DNA from: Nocardioidaceae bacterium SCSIO 66511
GTDB lineage: Bacteria > Actinomycetota > Actinomycetes > Propionibacteriales > Nocardioidaceae
DNA: 64,000 bases
Reading direction: 5' to 3'
Assembly: GCA_023100825.1 (NCBI GenBank)
Contig: CP095846.1
Coordinates: 1,922,001-1,986,000, forward strand
Shown here: positions 49,349 through 59,373 of the stretch, one piece after another
Numbering within the stretch: position 1 is the stretch's first letter
Layout of the letters: the number at the start of each line of letters is the position of its first letter
The notes under the pieces: generated by a model
Told to the model about the DNA's origin: nothing
Database searches by the model: none
The model's input: the letters and a program-made list of their open reading frames with translations, nothing else
Made by a program: the position numbers and the translations under genes

Positions 49349-50781
49349 TGAGCACCAACCCATTCCTGCCCTCCGCCACGGCCGTCCCGGCTGCTCGGAT
49401 CGCCGGTCGTACGTATGAAGGCGAGCTGCACGACGTGCCCAATCCCGCAACCGGGGAGACGCTCGCGCAGGTCGGCTGGGCCGACGTCGGCGAGGTCGAC
49501 GCCGCAGTTGCTTCCGCTCGAGGCGTTGCGTCGGAGTGGGCGGCGACACCTCCGCGCGAGCGTGCTGCGGCACTGCGCCGGATCGCGGAAAGCCTTCGAG
49601 ACAACACCGGTGCACTTGCCGAGCTGATCTCCGCGGAGTCGGGTAAGCGACTGGCGGAGGCGACGGGCGAGGTCGGCTTCTCGGCGCAGTACCTGGACTG
49701 GTTCGCCGATGCCGCGACTCAGCCGCGCGATGAGCACTACGTGAACGCTGCTCGACGATTCATCGTGCAGCGCAGGCCGGTCGGCATCGTGGCGGCTGTG
49801 AGCCCATGGAACTTCCCGCTTTCGATTCCGGCCCGGAAGGTTGCTCCGGCACTTGCCGCCGGTTGCCCCGTTGTACAGAAGGCGTCCGAGTTGACTCCGC
49901 TGACGAGTGTCGCGTTCACCGAGCTCGCCGAGCCGCATCTGCCCGCGGGTCTGTTGTCCGTACTCGTCGGCGACGGCGAGAAGTTGACGACCGCGCTGGT
50001 TGACCACCCCGATGTAGCCGCGGTCAGCTTCACCGGGTCGACGCGCGTCGGTGTCGCAGTCGCCGAACGCGCCATGCGGACGATGACCCGAGTGACGATG
50101 GAGCTCGGCGGCAAGGCGCCGTTCATCGTGTGTGCGGACGCCGATCTGGATGACGCGATGGAGTCGCTGATGGTGGCGAAGTTCCGCAACAACGGAGCAT
50201 CGTGCATTGCCGCGAACAACGTCTTCATCCATGAGTCGGTGTACGACGAGCTGGTCGGACGCCTGCGTGATCGGATCGATGGTCTGAACGTTGCCGACCC
50301 GTCGGATCCCGCGAGCGATCTCGGTCCGCTGTTGCGTCCCGAGCATGCGGAGCGGATGCGTACGTTGCTCGAGCGGGCAGCGCTCGACGGGTGTTCCGTC
50401 TCGACCGGGCCGGGGGGGCCGGCGACCGGTTGGTACGCCGCCCCCGCTCTGATCGAGGCCGATCGTGACACCGCCGCGTGGGAGGAAGAGATCTTCGGCC
50501 CGGTCTGTGCGGTACGCAAATTCTCAGCCGAGGATGACGTCGTGGCCGAGGTCCGCTCATGGCAGATCGGGCTCGGTGGATATGTGATGTCGAGCGATGC
50601 CGAGCATGCGGCGTCGCTGGCGTCACGTCTGACCGTCGGAATCGTCGGCATCAACAACGGTGCACCGAACACGCCCGAGGTGCCGTTCGGGGGCGTCGGC
50701 TACTCAGGTCTCGGTCACGAAGGCGGGCTCCGCGGGTTGCTGGAGTTCACCGAGGAGCAGACGCTGTCCTTCTCTCGGTGA
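49348..50781 (+). CDS. NAD(P)-dependent aldehyde dehydrogenase (succinate-semialdehyde type)
   Basis: The 477-residue enzyme has P-W-N-F-P-L-S-I (substrate loop), the general base Glu252 in E-L-G-G-K-A-P and catalytic Cys286 in N-N-G-A-S-C-I-A. F-G-P-V-C-A-V and F-T-E-E-Q-T close it. The K-F-R-N-N-G-x-S-C-I style is characteristic of the succinate-semialdehyde dehydrogenase branch. ATG 49348 overlaps the previous stop by one base. It ends the six-gene operon and would oxidise an aldehyde product of the pathway. Confidence 0.92.
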   Translation: MSTNPFLPSATAVPAARIAGRTYEGELHDVPNPATGETLAQVGWADVGEVDAAVASARGVASEWAATPPRERAAALRRIAESLRDNTGALAELISAESGKRLAEATGEVGFSAQYLDWFADAATQPRDEHYVNAARRFIVQRRPVGIVAAVSPWNFPLSIPARKVAPALAAGCPVVQKASELTPLTSVAFTELAEPHLPAGLLSVLVGDGEKLTTALVDHPDVAAVSFTGSTRVGVAVAERAMRTMTRVTMELGGKAPFIVCADADLDDAMESLMVAKFRNNGASCIAANNVFIHESVYDELVGRLRDRIDGLNVADPSDPASDLGPLLRPEHAERMRTLLERAALDGCSVSTGPGGPATGWYAAPALIEADRDTAAWEEEIFGPVCAVRKFSAEDDVVAEVRSWQIGLGGYVMSSDAEHAASLASRLTVGIVGINNGAPNTPEVPFGGVGYSGLGHEGGLRGLLEFTEEQTLSFSR

Positions 50782-50831
50782 CCTGAGCGTCGCGTACGTG
50801 GCGAGTTCGCAGAGTGCGAAGTCTGCTGGCG

Positions 50832-51131
50832 TCAACCAAGCGATGGCGCAGGTCGCAGCGCGGACAGTCGGCGCCCCTCGGGAAGCAGTCCCGCGAAGAA
50901 CGCCGGGACGGCCCCACTGGCCGCGACCAGCGGATCCGCTGTGAGGGGCAGTGAGGTCGCGACCGGCGAGCCACCGCCCGCAAGCCAGGAGTCGTCATAA
51001 CGAGAGTCGACCCCACCCGAGGTGCGTTCGAGGTGGGCCGCGAGCCGACCGCCCTTGTAGACGTCCGCACGCTGGGCGGTGGTGTAGTCGGCCGGCAACC
51101 CACTGCCTTCGGCACGACACTCCGATATCAT
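50832..51131 (-). pseudogene. truncated HipA toxin (N-terminal domain only)
   Basis: The 99-residue frame has the HipA N-terminal domain: A-D-V-Y-K-G-G-R-L-A-A-H-L-E-R, then F-F-A-G-L-L-P-E-G-R-R-L-S-A-L-R. It then stops after a frameshifted tail. The kinase core of HipA (another 300 residues) is absent; the neighbouring aldehyde dehydrogenase gene ends 50 bp further on. Its ATG overlaps the HipB-like stop by 4 bp, as in intact hipBA. It is a decayed toxin, probably cut when this segment joined the operon next door. Confidence 0.7.
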
Positions 51132-51445
51132 GGAACCTCGTCTTGACCAAGGTCGTACAGGTGGGCCAGCTCCTTGCCAATGGTCACGGTGCCTTCGCGC
51201 TGACCTCGCTCGAGCGCGAGGTGGAGCCCGAGCACTCGCAGCACGGAGAGGAGCTTGTCGAGTTGCAGCGTGGACTTCCCGGTCTCGATGGCATGCACGA
51301 ACCGAGTCGAGCATCCGGCGAGCTCGGCGAGCTCGGCCTGGCGTAGGTCGAGCTCCTCGCGGCGCAGCGAGACGGTGGCCGCGAGCGCGCCATATTCAGA
51401 TGCACGATCGTGCGCTGAAGTTCGTGATTTTCGTAGTGATGCCAT
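51128..51445 (-). CDS. HipB-like antitoxin (XRE-type HTH)
   Basis: The 105-residue protein has an XRE helix-turn-helix near its middle: L-R-Q-A-E-L-A-E-L-A-G-C-S-T-R-F-V-H-A-I-E-T-G-K-S. It lies directly upstream of the truncated HipA, so it is the antitoxin of that module. ATG 51445 is chosen; an ATG at 51466 is possible. No strong ribosome site is visible. Inverted-repeat sites at 51402, 51460 and 51524 suggest it still binds DNA here. If the toxin is dead, it may act only as a local repressor. Confidence 0.75.
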   Translation of the reverse strand: MASLRKSRTSAHDRASEYGALAATVSLRREELDLRQAELAELAGCSTRFVHAIETGKSTLQLDKLLSVLRVLGLHLALERGQREGTVTIGKELAHLYDLGQDEVP

Positions 51446-51537
51446 GATGATCGTCCATTGATGCATGTACGTGCATCGGAACACTCCGAAACGGGATCGG
51501 ATCGGAGATCCGTGGGTCAGAATGATCGTACGTGCAT
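51402..51537. promoter_or_regulatory. cluster of HipB-type operator candidates
   Basis: Three related sites occur. They are gcacgatcgtgc (51402-51413, a perfect 12-bp palindrome inside the HipB gene), gatgcatgtacgtgcatc (51460-51477, near-perfect) and gatcgtacgtgcatc (51524-51537). They share GTACGTGCATC or GCACGATCGTGC cores. HipB proteins are known to bind several spaced palindromes over their promoter. Confidence 0.5.
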
Positions 51538-51550
51538 CTCAGTCCTGCAG

Positions 51551-52570
51551 TCAGCCCGTTGCGGCCCAGCGGCGCAAGCGCGAATGCGCGCCGCCGTACA
51601 CCTCGTCGAACGGCAGCAGCTGCTTGTCGATCTTCGCGACCATCGTGTACGCGGTGTCGCATACGTTCGCCACCGGCGTGAGCGCCGTCTGCGACACCAG
51701 CTGGTACGCATCCATGCGGGAGAGCTCGCAGTTGTCGCAGATCAGGTCGATCAGATCGAGATGAGCGATGCGAAACGCATCTTCGAGCGGCCGGGTCGAG
51801 CCCGTGGACATGACGTAACGATCGCTTTCGAGTCGCGGCCAGGGTGTCGGAGTGCCCTTGATGAGCTCGACGATGAAGGCCGTGTCCATTGCGGTCTCGA
51901 CGGCGACGCCGCACGTCTCGCCCTCGGCCTGACGCGCATGTCCGTCGCCGAGGCTGAGCATTCCACCGGGCACATTGACCCCGAGGTAGCACGTCACGCC
52001 GGCCCGCATCTCCGGTGTGTCCATGTTGCCGCCCCACGAGCCCGGCGTGAGCGAAGAGCGCACCTCGCCGAGCGGGGGAGCGACGCCGACGGTGCCGTGC
52101 ATCGGATCCATCGGTAGGTCGATGGTGATGTCGGAGTCGAGCGCGTCGTAGCGTACGAGCCCGCGCTCGACGTCGAGGTCGTAGATCCACGTCCGTTCCG
52201 GAAGCGGATCGTGCAGGAGAGCCGTGAGCGGAGTCGCCGTGAGCGCACCGAACAACGGCACGGTCGTCGAGACTCCCCAGTCGACGCTCGGGGTGATGGA
52301 CACGAAATGGACGGCGATCGTGTCGCCCGGTTCGGCGCCCTCGACGTAGAACGGCCCGGTCTGCGGGTTCAGGTAGGCGGGGTCGGTCACTACCGAGGTC
52401 ATGTCGTCGGTCGTACGAACGGCTCCGTTGAAGCAGTCGGCTGTCCACGTCGTGACGAGCGTGCCCGGGCGGATCGAGGCGACCGGCTCGACACCCCCGA
52501 AGGTGTAGACGAGTCGCGATCGATCGGCGTCCCGGTCGACCTCGTGGTGCAGGTTGTACGGTGCGTTCAC
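51551..52570 (-). CDS. acetamidase/formamidase family amidohydrolase (second)
   Basis: A 339-residue FmdA/AmdA-family protein. It shows L-N-P-Q-T-G-P-F-Y-V-E-G-A-E-P-G-D-T, G-T-V-G-V-A-P, G-G-N-M-D-T-P-E-M and S-L-G-D-G-H-A-R-Q-A-E-G-E. The last is the metal-site motif of the family. GTG 52570 is chosen as the first start with a reasonable ribosome site (GGACAG); upstream in-frame sequence reaches further. It stands alone, between a HipBA remnant and recC, and no transporter is adjacent. It is only distantly similar to the amidase at 33016. Confidence 0.88.
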   Translation of the reverse strand: MNAPYNLHHEVDRDADRSRLVYTFGGVEPVASIRPGTLVTTWTADCFNGAVRTTDDMTSVVTDPAYLNPQTGPFYVEGAEPGDTIAVHFVSITPSVDWGVSTTVPLFGALTATPLTALLHDPLPERTWIYDLDVERGLVRYDALDSDITIDLPMDPMHGTVGVAPPLGEVRSSLTPGSWGGNMDTPEMRAGVTCYLGVNVPGGMLSLGDGHARQAEGETCGVAVETAMDTAFIVELIKGTPTPWPRLESDRYVMSTGSTRPLEDAFRIAHLDLIDLICDNCELSRMDAYQLVSQTALTPVANVCDTAYTMVAKIDKQLLPFDEVYGGAHSRLRRWAATG

Positions 52571-52705
52571 GTTGATCTGTCCGTTCTTGCTGTGCTCACC
52601 CGACGATGCATCGGATCCGACCGTAGCGGGTCGTCGGATCGGGCGGCGGTCGGTGTGTTGAGCAGATAGGGTCGAGTCGATGTTCGAACCGGCCCTGGGT
52701 ACGCG

Positions 52706-55700
52706 ATGCTGAGGCTGCATCGTGGCGAGCGGGCCGACGCGTTGGTCCGCGGGCTTGCGGAGGTGCTCGCCACACCGCCGGAAGACCCGTTCACGCCCGA
52801 TGTCGTGGCAGTGCCGTCGCAAGGCGTCGAACGGTGGATAGCGCAGCAGCTGTCGACGGACCTCGGCACCGAAGCCGGTCGCCACGACGGCATCTGCGCG
52901 AACGTGGAGTTCCCGTCGCCGCGACGCCTCGTCGGCGACCTGCTCGCCGCGGCACTCGAGCTGGAACCCGACGACGACCCGTGGCGTGAACGCCGACTGC
53001 TCTGGCCGCTATTAGAGGTCATCGACGACTCCGTCGGCGAACCATGGGCGGCGACACTCGCGCGCCATCTGCACGTCCACGATGACGATTTCGACGCCGG
53101 CCGACGGGTGTCTGTGGCGCAGAAGCTTGCCGCGCTGTACACCGCGTACGGCGCCAACCGCCCGCAGATGGTGCAAGCCTGGGCGCGAGGTGACGACGCC
53201 GACGGCGCGGGCGCCTCGCTCGCGCCCGACCTGCGCTGGCAAGCGCAGCTGTGGCGCCGGCTGCGGAACCACCTCGCCGTCGAAAGCCCCGCGGAGCGCC
53301 TCGACCGCGCCTGCGAGCGCATCCGCGACGACCCCGGAGCCGTCGATCTGCCCGAGCGACTGTCGTTGTTCGGACCCACCCGGCTGACGAGCGAGCAGCT
53401 GTACGTACTCGACGCGCTGGCGGTCGGTCGCGACGTGCATCTCTGGCTGCCGCATCCGTCGCACGGGCTGTGGGATCGCCTGCAGGCAGTGTCCGACACA
53501 CCTGTCGTACGTCGCGACGACTCGACCGCGAGGCTTCCCGCTCATCCGCTCGTGCGTTCCATGGCACGTGACGCACGCGAGATGCAGCTCCGGCTCGCGT
53601 CCCACACCGCGGTCGGCGATGACACCTACGAAGGCGACGACGGAACCGCAACGACACTGCTGGCGCAACTGCAGCGCGACATCCATACCGACCGCGCTCC
53701 GACCGGAGACCACACCGTGGCCCGCAACGATCGATCGGTGCAGGTCCATGCGTGTCACGGGCGGCAACGGCAGGTCGAGGTGCTACGCGAGGTGATCATC
53801 GGCGCGCTCGCCGACGACCCGACCCTCGAGCCGCGCGACATCGTGGTGATGTGCCCTGACATCGAGAGTTGGGCACCGCTCATGACCGCCAGTTTCGGTT
53901 TCGCGTACGCGACCGAGGAATCACGAGACGCCTCCGACCGATCTCATCCTGGCCAGCGGCTGCAGATCCGACTGGCCGACCGATCGCTGCGTCAGACGAA
54001 CCCGGTGCTCTCGGTCGTCGCACAGCTCCTCGATGTCGCCGACGGAAGAATGACGGCGTCCGACCTACTCGATCTGGCCGCGATGCCCTCAGTACGCAGA
54101 CGATTCACGTTCGACGACGATGCGCTCGAACGGGTCGGCGACTGGGTTCGCCAGTCCGGTGTCCGGTGGGGCCTCGATGCCGAGCATCGTGGGCAGTACG
54201 GGCTTGGCGGCTTCGCTGCGAATACATGGCGCACTGGTCTCGACCGGGTGCTCACCGGTGTGGCGATGGGCGCCGACGATCTGCAACCACTGGGGCTCGC
54301 GCTGCCTCTCGACGACGTCGACAGCACCGAGGTCGATCTTGCAGGGCGGTTTACAGAGTTCGTCGATCGCGTTGCAGCGTTGTCCGATCGACTCCGAGGG
54401 CGCCACCCGTTGCAGACCTGGATCGACACTCTGCTCGATGCGATCGACCTGCTGAACGACTCTTCGCCGTCGGAGCAATGGCAGCTCCTGCACGCTCGCC
54501 GACAGCTCACCGCGGCACTGACGGCTGCGGGAGAGCTCGCCGGTCAGATCGGCCTTCGCCTGCCCGATGTACGCGCGCTGCTCGCCGACCGGCTGCAAGG
54601 TCGACCGACACGGGCGAACTTCCGCACCGGACATCTGACGATCTGCACGATGGTTCCGATGCGGTCCGTTCCCCATCGCGTCGTATGCCTACTGGGTCTC
54701 GACGACGGGGTCTTCCCGCGCACCGGGCGTACCGACGGCGACGACATCCTCGCGCGTGCACCGCTGATCGGCGAGCGCGATCCGCGGTCGGAAGATCGCC
54801 AGCTGTTCCTCGACGCCGTGCTCGCTGCGCGCGACAACCTGGTGATCTGCTACACCGGCGCGGATGAGCGTACCGGCGCCGAACGACCGCCCGCGGTGCC
54901 AGTGGCCGAGCTGATCGACGCGATCGGACGCACGACTGACGAATCCGTCATCGACCAGGTAGTCGTACGCCATCCGCTTCAGCCGTTCGACGTACGCAAC
55001 TTCGAGCCCGGAGAGCTCGGTTCAGACCGGCCGTTCAGCTTCGACGCGGCCGCGTACTCCGGTGCTCGGGCAACGCTCGATGACCGGACTCAGCCGAGGC
55101 CGTTCCTCCAAGCCCCACTCGAACCAGAGCGGCTCGAGCTCGTCGAGCTCGATGAGCTGATCAGATTCTTCGAACACCCGGTACGCGCATTTCTGCGCCA
55201 CCGACTCGGTCTCTCGGGCATCCCTGAAATCGACGAGACCGTCGACGCGCTGCCCATCGAACTCGGTCCGCTCGAGGCGTGGAGCATCGGCGACCGGATG
55301 CTCGATGCGCGGCTGCGCGGCATCGACCAGGAAACGGCCGTACGCGCCGAGTGGTTGCGCGGCGGTATCCCACCGGGCGGCCTCGGCAGGGCCGAGTTGG
55401 ACCCAATCGCCGCAGACGTCGAACTCGTCGTGAGCGCGACCGACGATCTCCGGCGAGGCGCGTCGACCACGGTCGAGGTGGCCGCCGACATCGACGGCGT
55501 TCGACTCGTCGGCGCGGTCACGAACGTCTACGAACGAGAAGTCGTCCGGATTCTCTACTCGCGGCTCGGCGCCAAGCACCGGATTCGCGCCTGGGTACAG
55601 CTGCTGGCGTTGGTCAGCGCTCAACCGCAAGATCGTTGGGGCGTCACAACAGTTGGCCGCAGCAGGGGCGGTGTGTCGATCTCGCGCATCCGCGACATCG

Positions 55701-56065
55701 ACCCGGCCGTCGCGCGTACGACACTCGGGTCACTGATCTCGCTCTACGCGCAGGGCATGCGCGAGCCGTTGCCGATGCCTCCGAAGACGGCCTGCGCGTA
55801 CGCCGAACGCCGCCGCGGAGGAGTGCGCGTCGACCCGAGCCTCAAGCTCGCCGAACGTCAGTGGCGGAGCTCATCGAACAACAGCGAGTACGGCGAGTTC
55901 GACGACGACAGTCACCGGCGCGTATGGGGCGACGCTCAGATCGGCGTGCTGACTGCTCAGCCGCGCATCGGGGACGAGTGGCCGGACGAGCCACACCGAT
56001 TCGGCCAGCTCGCCCGGCAGGTCTGGGAGTCCCTCCTCGACGTCGAGGAGGTCAGCGGGCCGTGA
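52706..56065 (+). CDS. recC: exodeoxyribonuclease V gamma subunit RecC
   Basis: The 1119-residue protein starts L-H-R-G-E-R-A-D-A-L, then has V-A-V-P-S-Q-G-V-E-R-W. The inactivated-helicase domains of RecC carry G-R-Q-R-Q-V-E-V-L and L-L-G-L-D-D-G-V-F-P-R. RecC recognises Chi-like sites and holds RecB and RecD in the RecBCD helicase-nuclease for double-strand-break repair. ATG 52706 has only a weak ribosome site. The stop overlaps the recB start by 4 bp (GTGA), so the three genes form one coupled operon. Confidence 0.93.
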   Translation: MLRLHRGERADALVRGLAEVLATPPEDPFTPDVVAVPSQGVERWIAQQLSTDLGTEAGRHDGICANVEFPSPRRLVGDLLAAALELEPDDDPWRERRLLWPLLEVIDDSVGEPWAATLARHLHVHDDDFDAGRRVSVAQKLAALYTAYGANRPQMVQAWARGDDADGAGASLAPDLRWQAQLWRRLRNHLAVESPAERLDRACERIRDDPGAVDLPERLSLFGPTRLTSEQLYVLDALAVGRDVHLWLPHPSHGLWDRLQAVSDTPVVRRDDSTARLPAHPLVRSMARDAREMQLRLASHTAVGDDTYEGDDGTATTLLAQLQRDIHTDRAPTGDHTVARNDRSVQVHACHGRQRQVEVLREVIIGALADDPTLEPRDIVVMCPDIESWAPLMTASFGFAYATEESRDASDRSHPGQRLQIRLADRSLRQTNPVLSVVAQLLDVADGRMTASDLLDLAAMPSVRRRFTFDDDALERVGDWVRQSGVRWGLDAEHRGQYGLGGFAANTWRTGLDRVLTGVAMGADDLQPLGLALPLDDVDSTEVDLAGRFTEFVDRVAALSDRLRGRHPLQTWIDTLLDAIDLLNDSSPSEQWQLLHARRQLTAALTAAGELAGQIGLRLPDVRALLADRLQGRPTRANFRTGHLTICTMVPMRSVPHRVVCLLGLDDGVFPRTGRTDGDDILARAPLIGERDPRSEDRQLFLDAVLAARDNLVICYTGADERTGAERPPAVPVAELIDAIGRTTDESVIDQVVVRHPLQPFDVRNFEPGELGSDRPFSFDAAAYSGARATLDDRTQPRPFLQAPLEPERLELVELDELIRFFEHPVRAFLRHRLGLSGIPEIDETVDALPIELGPLEAWSIGDRMLDARLRGIDQETAVRAEWLRGGIPPGGLGRAELDPIAADVELVVSATDDLRRGASTTVEVAADIDGVRLVGAVTNVYEREVVRILYSRLGAKHRIRAWVQLLALVSAQPQDRWGVTTVGRSRGGVSISRIRDIDPAVARTTLGSLISLYAQGMREPLPMPPKTACAYAERRRGGVRVDPSLKLAERQWRSSSNNSEYGEFDDDSHRRVWGDAQIGVLTAQPRIGDEWPDEPHRFGQLARQVWESLLDVEEVSGP

Positions 56066-59000
56066 CACCGACGTTCGACCTCTACGGCGAGTTGCCGACC
56101 GGCACCACAGTCCTCGAAGCGAGTGCGGGTACGGGCAAGACCCATACGATCGCCACGCTTGCCGTGCGCTACCTGGCCGCAGGCGTGCCGATCGACTCGA
56201 TGATGATGATCACCTTCGGTCGCGCGGCGACGGTCGAGCTTCGCGAGCGGGTACGCGAACGCATCACGTACGCGGCGCACGCGCTCGCACTGGGTGATGC
56301 GTCCGACGACCTCATCGCGTACCTCCTCGATGCCGACGCCGACGAGGTCGCCGAACGCCAGCGTCGCCTGGCCGCGGCCGTCGCCGACTTCGACGCCGCC
56401 ACGATCGCAACGACACATGGATTCTGCCAACAGATGCTGGCAGGGCTGGGCATCACGGCCGATGTCGACCATGACGTCCGATTTGCAGAAGACACCTCGG
56501 ACGTCGTCAGCGAGGTGGTCGACGATCTTTACGTGCGCGCGTACGGCGGCCCTCGCAGTTCCGCACCGGCATTCCCCCTCGCCAAGGCGGTCGCCATCGC
56601 GATGAACGCGGTCGGTGACCACAACGCCCGACTCGAACCGCAGGACGCCGACCGTGACTCTGTCGCCGACCTCTGCCGCCGCATCGCCGAGGCCTCACGC
56701 ACCGGAGTCACCGAACGTAAACGGCAGCGCCGGTTGATGGATTACGACGATCTGCTCGTGCAGTTGCGCGATGCGCTCACCGACGACTCGACCGGCGCCG
56801 ACGCACAGGCACGTATCCGCGCTCGCTACTCCGTTGTACTCGTCGACGAGTTCCAGGACACCGACCCGGTGCAATGGGAGATCCTCGAGAGCACCTTCCA
56901 CGGCCATCGGACCTTGGTCCTCATCGGAGACCCGAAACAGGCGATCTACGCCTTCCGTGGCGCCGACGTCATCACGTACCTCGATGCGACGGCAGCGGCG
57001 GAGGCGACATCGACGCTCGGCACGAACTGGCGCAGCGACGCCCCACTCGTAAGCGCGCTGGGCAGCATCATGTCCGAGGTCAGTCTCGGGGATGAGCGGA
57101 TCGCCGTGCACGAGGTCGACGCCGCGTACGAGGGCTCCAGCATCGTCGGTGAGCGCGCCACACCGATGCGCTTGCGTACGGTGACTCGCAACCAACTGGA
57201 AGTCGGGTCGAACGGCCTCATCCCGGTTGCCGCTGTGCGTACGCACATTGCTGCAGATGTTGCACAGGACATTGTCGCGCTGCTCGCTTCCAACACCATG
57301 ATTCGAGACCGTGACGATGCCGAGCACGCGGTGAGCCCGGGCGACGTGGCGGTGCTCGTGCAGCGCAATGTCGACGGGCAGACGATTCGCGATGCGTTGC
57401 GGGACGTCGGCGTCCCCGCCGTGGTGACCGGTACGTCGAGCGTGTTCCTCTCCGATGCGGCGACCGACTGGCTCAGCCTGCTGACCGCGCTGGAGCAACC
57501 TCATCGTCCCGGGCTCATTCGATCGGCCGCGCTGACCTGCTTCGTCGGCTGGACGGCCGAGCAGCTAGCCGTCGATGAGTCCGGAGTCGACCGGCTCGCT
57601 GGCACCTTGCGGAGCTGGGCAGACACGCTTGCCAAGAGGGGAGTCGCCGCGCTGCTCGAAACAGTCAGCGCGACCACAGCGCTTGCCGAACGCCTGCTTG
57701 CACAGGCGAACGGCGAACGCGAGCTGGCAGACGTACGTCATATCGGGCAGATCCTGCACGCAGAGGCAGGTCGCGCAGAGATGGGCGTCAGCGCGCTCGT
57801 CGGATGGCTGCGGACGCGCATTCACGAAGCCCGCGGCGATGTCAGCGAGGAGCGCAGTCGGCGCCTCGAATCAGATGCGAACGCCGTCCAGATCGTCACC
57901 GTGCATCGCGCCAAGGGCTTGGAATTCCCGATCGTGTACGCGCCGTTCCTATGGGACCGCTACGTGCCGAAGAACCCAGACCCGTTGCGATTGCACGATG
58001 CCGACGGCCGGCGGGTGTTGGATGTCGGTGGCCCAGGCGGGCCCGGGTACGCCGAGCGGCGCCGTGCGCATGCCGACGAGGACGCCGGTGAGTCTCTGCG
58101 GCTCGCGTACGTCGCGCTGACGCGTGCACGGTCGCAGGTCGTTGCGTACTGGGCGCCGACCAGTAACACCCCGACCGCACCTCTGCACCGGATGCTGTTC
58201 GGCACCCGCGGGCTCGACGGTTCACTACCTGGCTCGGTGTCCGTACCAGCGGATGCGGCCGTACGAACCCGGCTCGCGTCGCTGGCCGAGCGAGCGAGCG
58301 GCGCGATCGGGGTCGAGACCGTGGTCGGCCGCGGTGATCTGACGTGGCGGCCGGAGACCGCGGGCGCCCCGGTGCTCGCAGTACGCGAGTTCGATCGTGC
58401 GATCGACGAGGCGTGGGCGCGCATGTCGTACTCGCGTCTGACGGCAGGTATGCACGAGTTCGACGACGGCACGACCAGCGAGGCTGCCGATCCCGGGACC
58501 GTCGACGAGCCGCCGGTCGACGTCAGCGCGACAGCTGAGGATCACGGACCGATCTCACCGATGGCCGGGCTTCCCGTCGGCGCGTCCTTCGGTACGCATG
58601 TGCACTCGGTGCTCGAACAGCTCGACTTCACCGACCCCGACGCAAGGCAGGCGATCATCGACCTGTCGGCGGACTCGGGGCGAGCCATTGGCATCGAACC
58701 CGACACCCTTGCCGATGCGATGCTTCCGTCGCTGGCGACGCCGCTGGGCCCGCTCGCATCGAACGCGCGTCTGATCGACGTCACCCGCCGCGACCGACTG
58801 GACGAGCTCGACTTCGAGCTGCCGCTTGCCGGTGGTGACCGGACGACATCCGATGTGCACGTTGGTGCGATCGCGGGCCTCCTGCGTGAGCATCTTCCCG
58901 CCGACGATCCACTCGCCGCGTACGCCCGAGACCTCGAGGTGCCGCAGCTGTCCTCGCGCCGACTGCGGGGCTTCCTGACCGGCAGCATCGACCTCGTGCT

Positions 59001-59373
59001 GCGCGTGCGCTCTGATGACGACACCTCACGCCATCTGGTGGTCGACTACAAGACCAACTGGATCGGCACCGATGAGCACCTGACTGCGTGGCACTACCGG
59101 CCGGAGGCACTCGTCGAGGCCATGCGGGCGGCGCACTACCCGTTACAGGCGCTGCTCTACTCCGTCGCATTGCACAGGTTCCTGCGCTGGCGCCAGCCTG
59201 CGTACGACCCCGATACCCATCTAGGGGGAGTGCTGTACCTGTTCCTGCGCGGCATGTGCGGTGCGGAGACACCCGTCGTCGACGGCGTGCCCTGCGGCGT
59301 CTTCTCGTGGCGCCCGCCCAGCGCCTTGGTGGTCGCCCTGTCGGACCTCTTCGACGGTGGTGTTGCCTCGTGA
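56062..59373 (+). CDS. recB: exodeoxyribonuclease V beta subunit RecB
   Basis: The 1103-residue UvrD-type helicase has Walker A E-A-S-A-G-T-G-K-T-H (19-28), motif II V-L-V-D-E-F-Q-D-T-D-P and G-D-P-K-Q-A-I-Y-A-F-R-G-A-D. V-H-R-A-K-G-L-E-F and L-A-Y-V-A-L-T-R-A are motifs V/VI. The RecB nuclease core, G-S-I-D (Asp about 977) and D-Y-K (995-997), is intact, so both helicase and nuclease should work. GTG 56062 overlaps recC's stop. It is slightly shorter than the E. coli protein. Confidence 0.95.
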   Translation: MTPTFDLYGELPTGTTVLEASAGTGKTHTIATLAVRYLAAGVPIDSMMMITFGRAATVELRERVRERITYAAHALALGDASDDLIAYLLDADADEVAERQRRLAAAVADFDAATIATTHGFCQQMLAGLGITADVDHDVRFAEDTSDVVSEVVDDLYVRAYGGPRSSAPAFPLAKAVAIAMNAVGDHNARLEPQDADRDSVADLCRRIAEASRTGVTERKRQRRLMDYDDLLVQLRDALTDDSTGADAQARIRARYSVVLVDEFQDTDPVQWEILESTFHGHRTLVLIGDPKQAIYAFRGADVITYLDATAAAEATSTLGTNWRSDAPLVSALGSIMSEVSLGDERIAVHEVDAAYEGSSIVGERATPMRLRTVTRNQLEVGSNGLIPVAAVRTHIAADVAQDIVALLASNTMIRDRDDAEHAVSPGDVAVLVQRNVDGQTIRDALRDVGVPAVVTGTSSVFLSDAATDWLSLLTALEQPHRPGLIRSAALTCFVGWTAEQLAVDESGVDRLAGTLRSWADTLAKRGVAALLETVSATTALAERLLAQANGERELADVRHIGQILHAEAGRAEMGVSALVGWLRTRIHEARGDVSEERSRRLESDANAVQIVTVHRAKGLEFPIVYAPFLWDRYVPKNPDPLRLHDADGRRVLDVGGPGGPGYAERRRAHADEDAGESLRLAYVALTRARSQVVAYWAPTSNTPTAPLHRMLFGTRGLDGSLPGSVSVPADAAVRTRLASLAERASGAIGVETVVGRGDLTWRPETAGAPVLAVREFDRAIDEAWARMSYSRLTAGMHEFDDGTTSEAADPGTVDEPPVDVSATAEDHGPISPMAGLPVGASFGTHVHSVLEQLDFTDPDARQAIIDLSADSGRAIGIEPDTLADAMLPSLATPLGPLASNARLIDVTRRDRLDELDFELPLAGGDRTTSDVHVGAIAGLLREHLPADDPLAAYARDLEVPQLSSRRLRGFLTGSIDLVLRVRSDDDTSRHLVVDYKTNWIGTDEHLTAWHYRPEALVEAMRAAHYPLQALLYSVALHRFLRWRQPAYDPDTHLGGVLYLFLRGMCGAETPVVDGVPCGVFSWRPPSALVVALSDLFDGGVAS

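Noticed and set aside
52682-52689. gttcgaac as an SOS/LexA box upstream of recC
   Set aside because: It is only an 8-bp palindrome without the spaced GAAC-N4-GTTC form of actinobacterial LexA sites.
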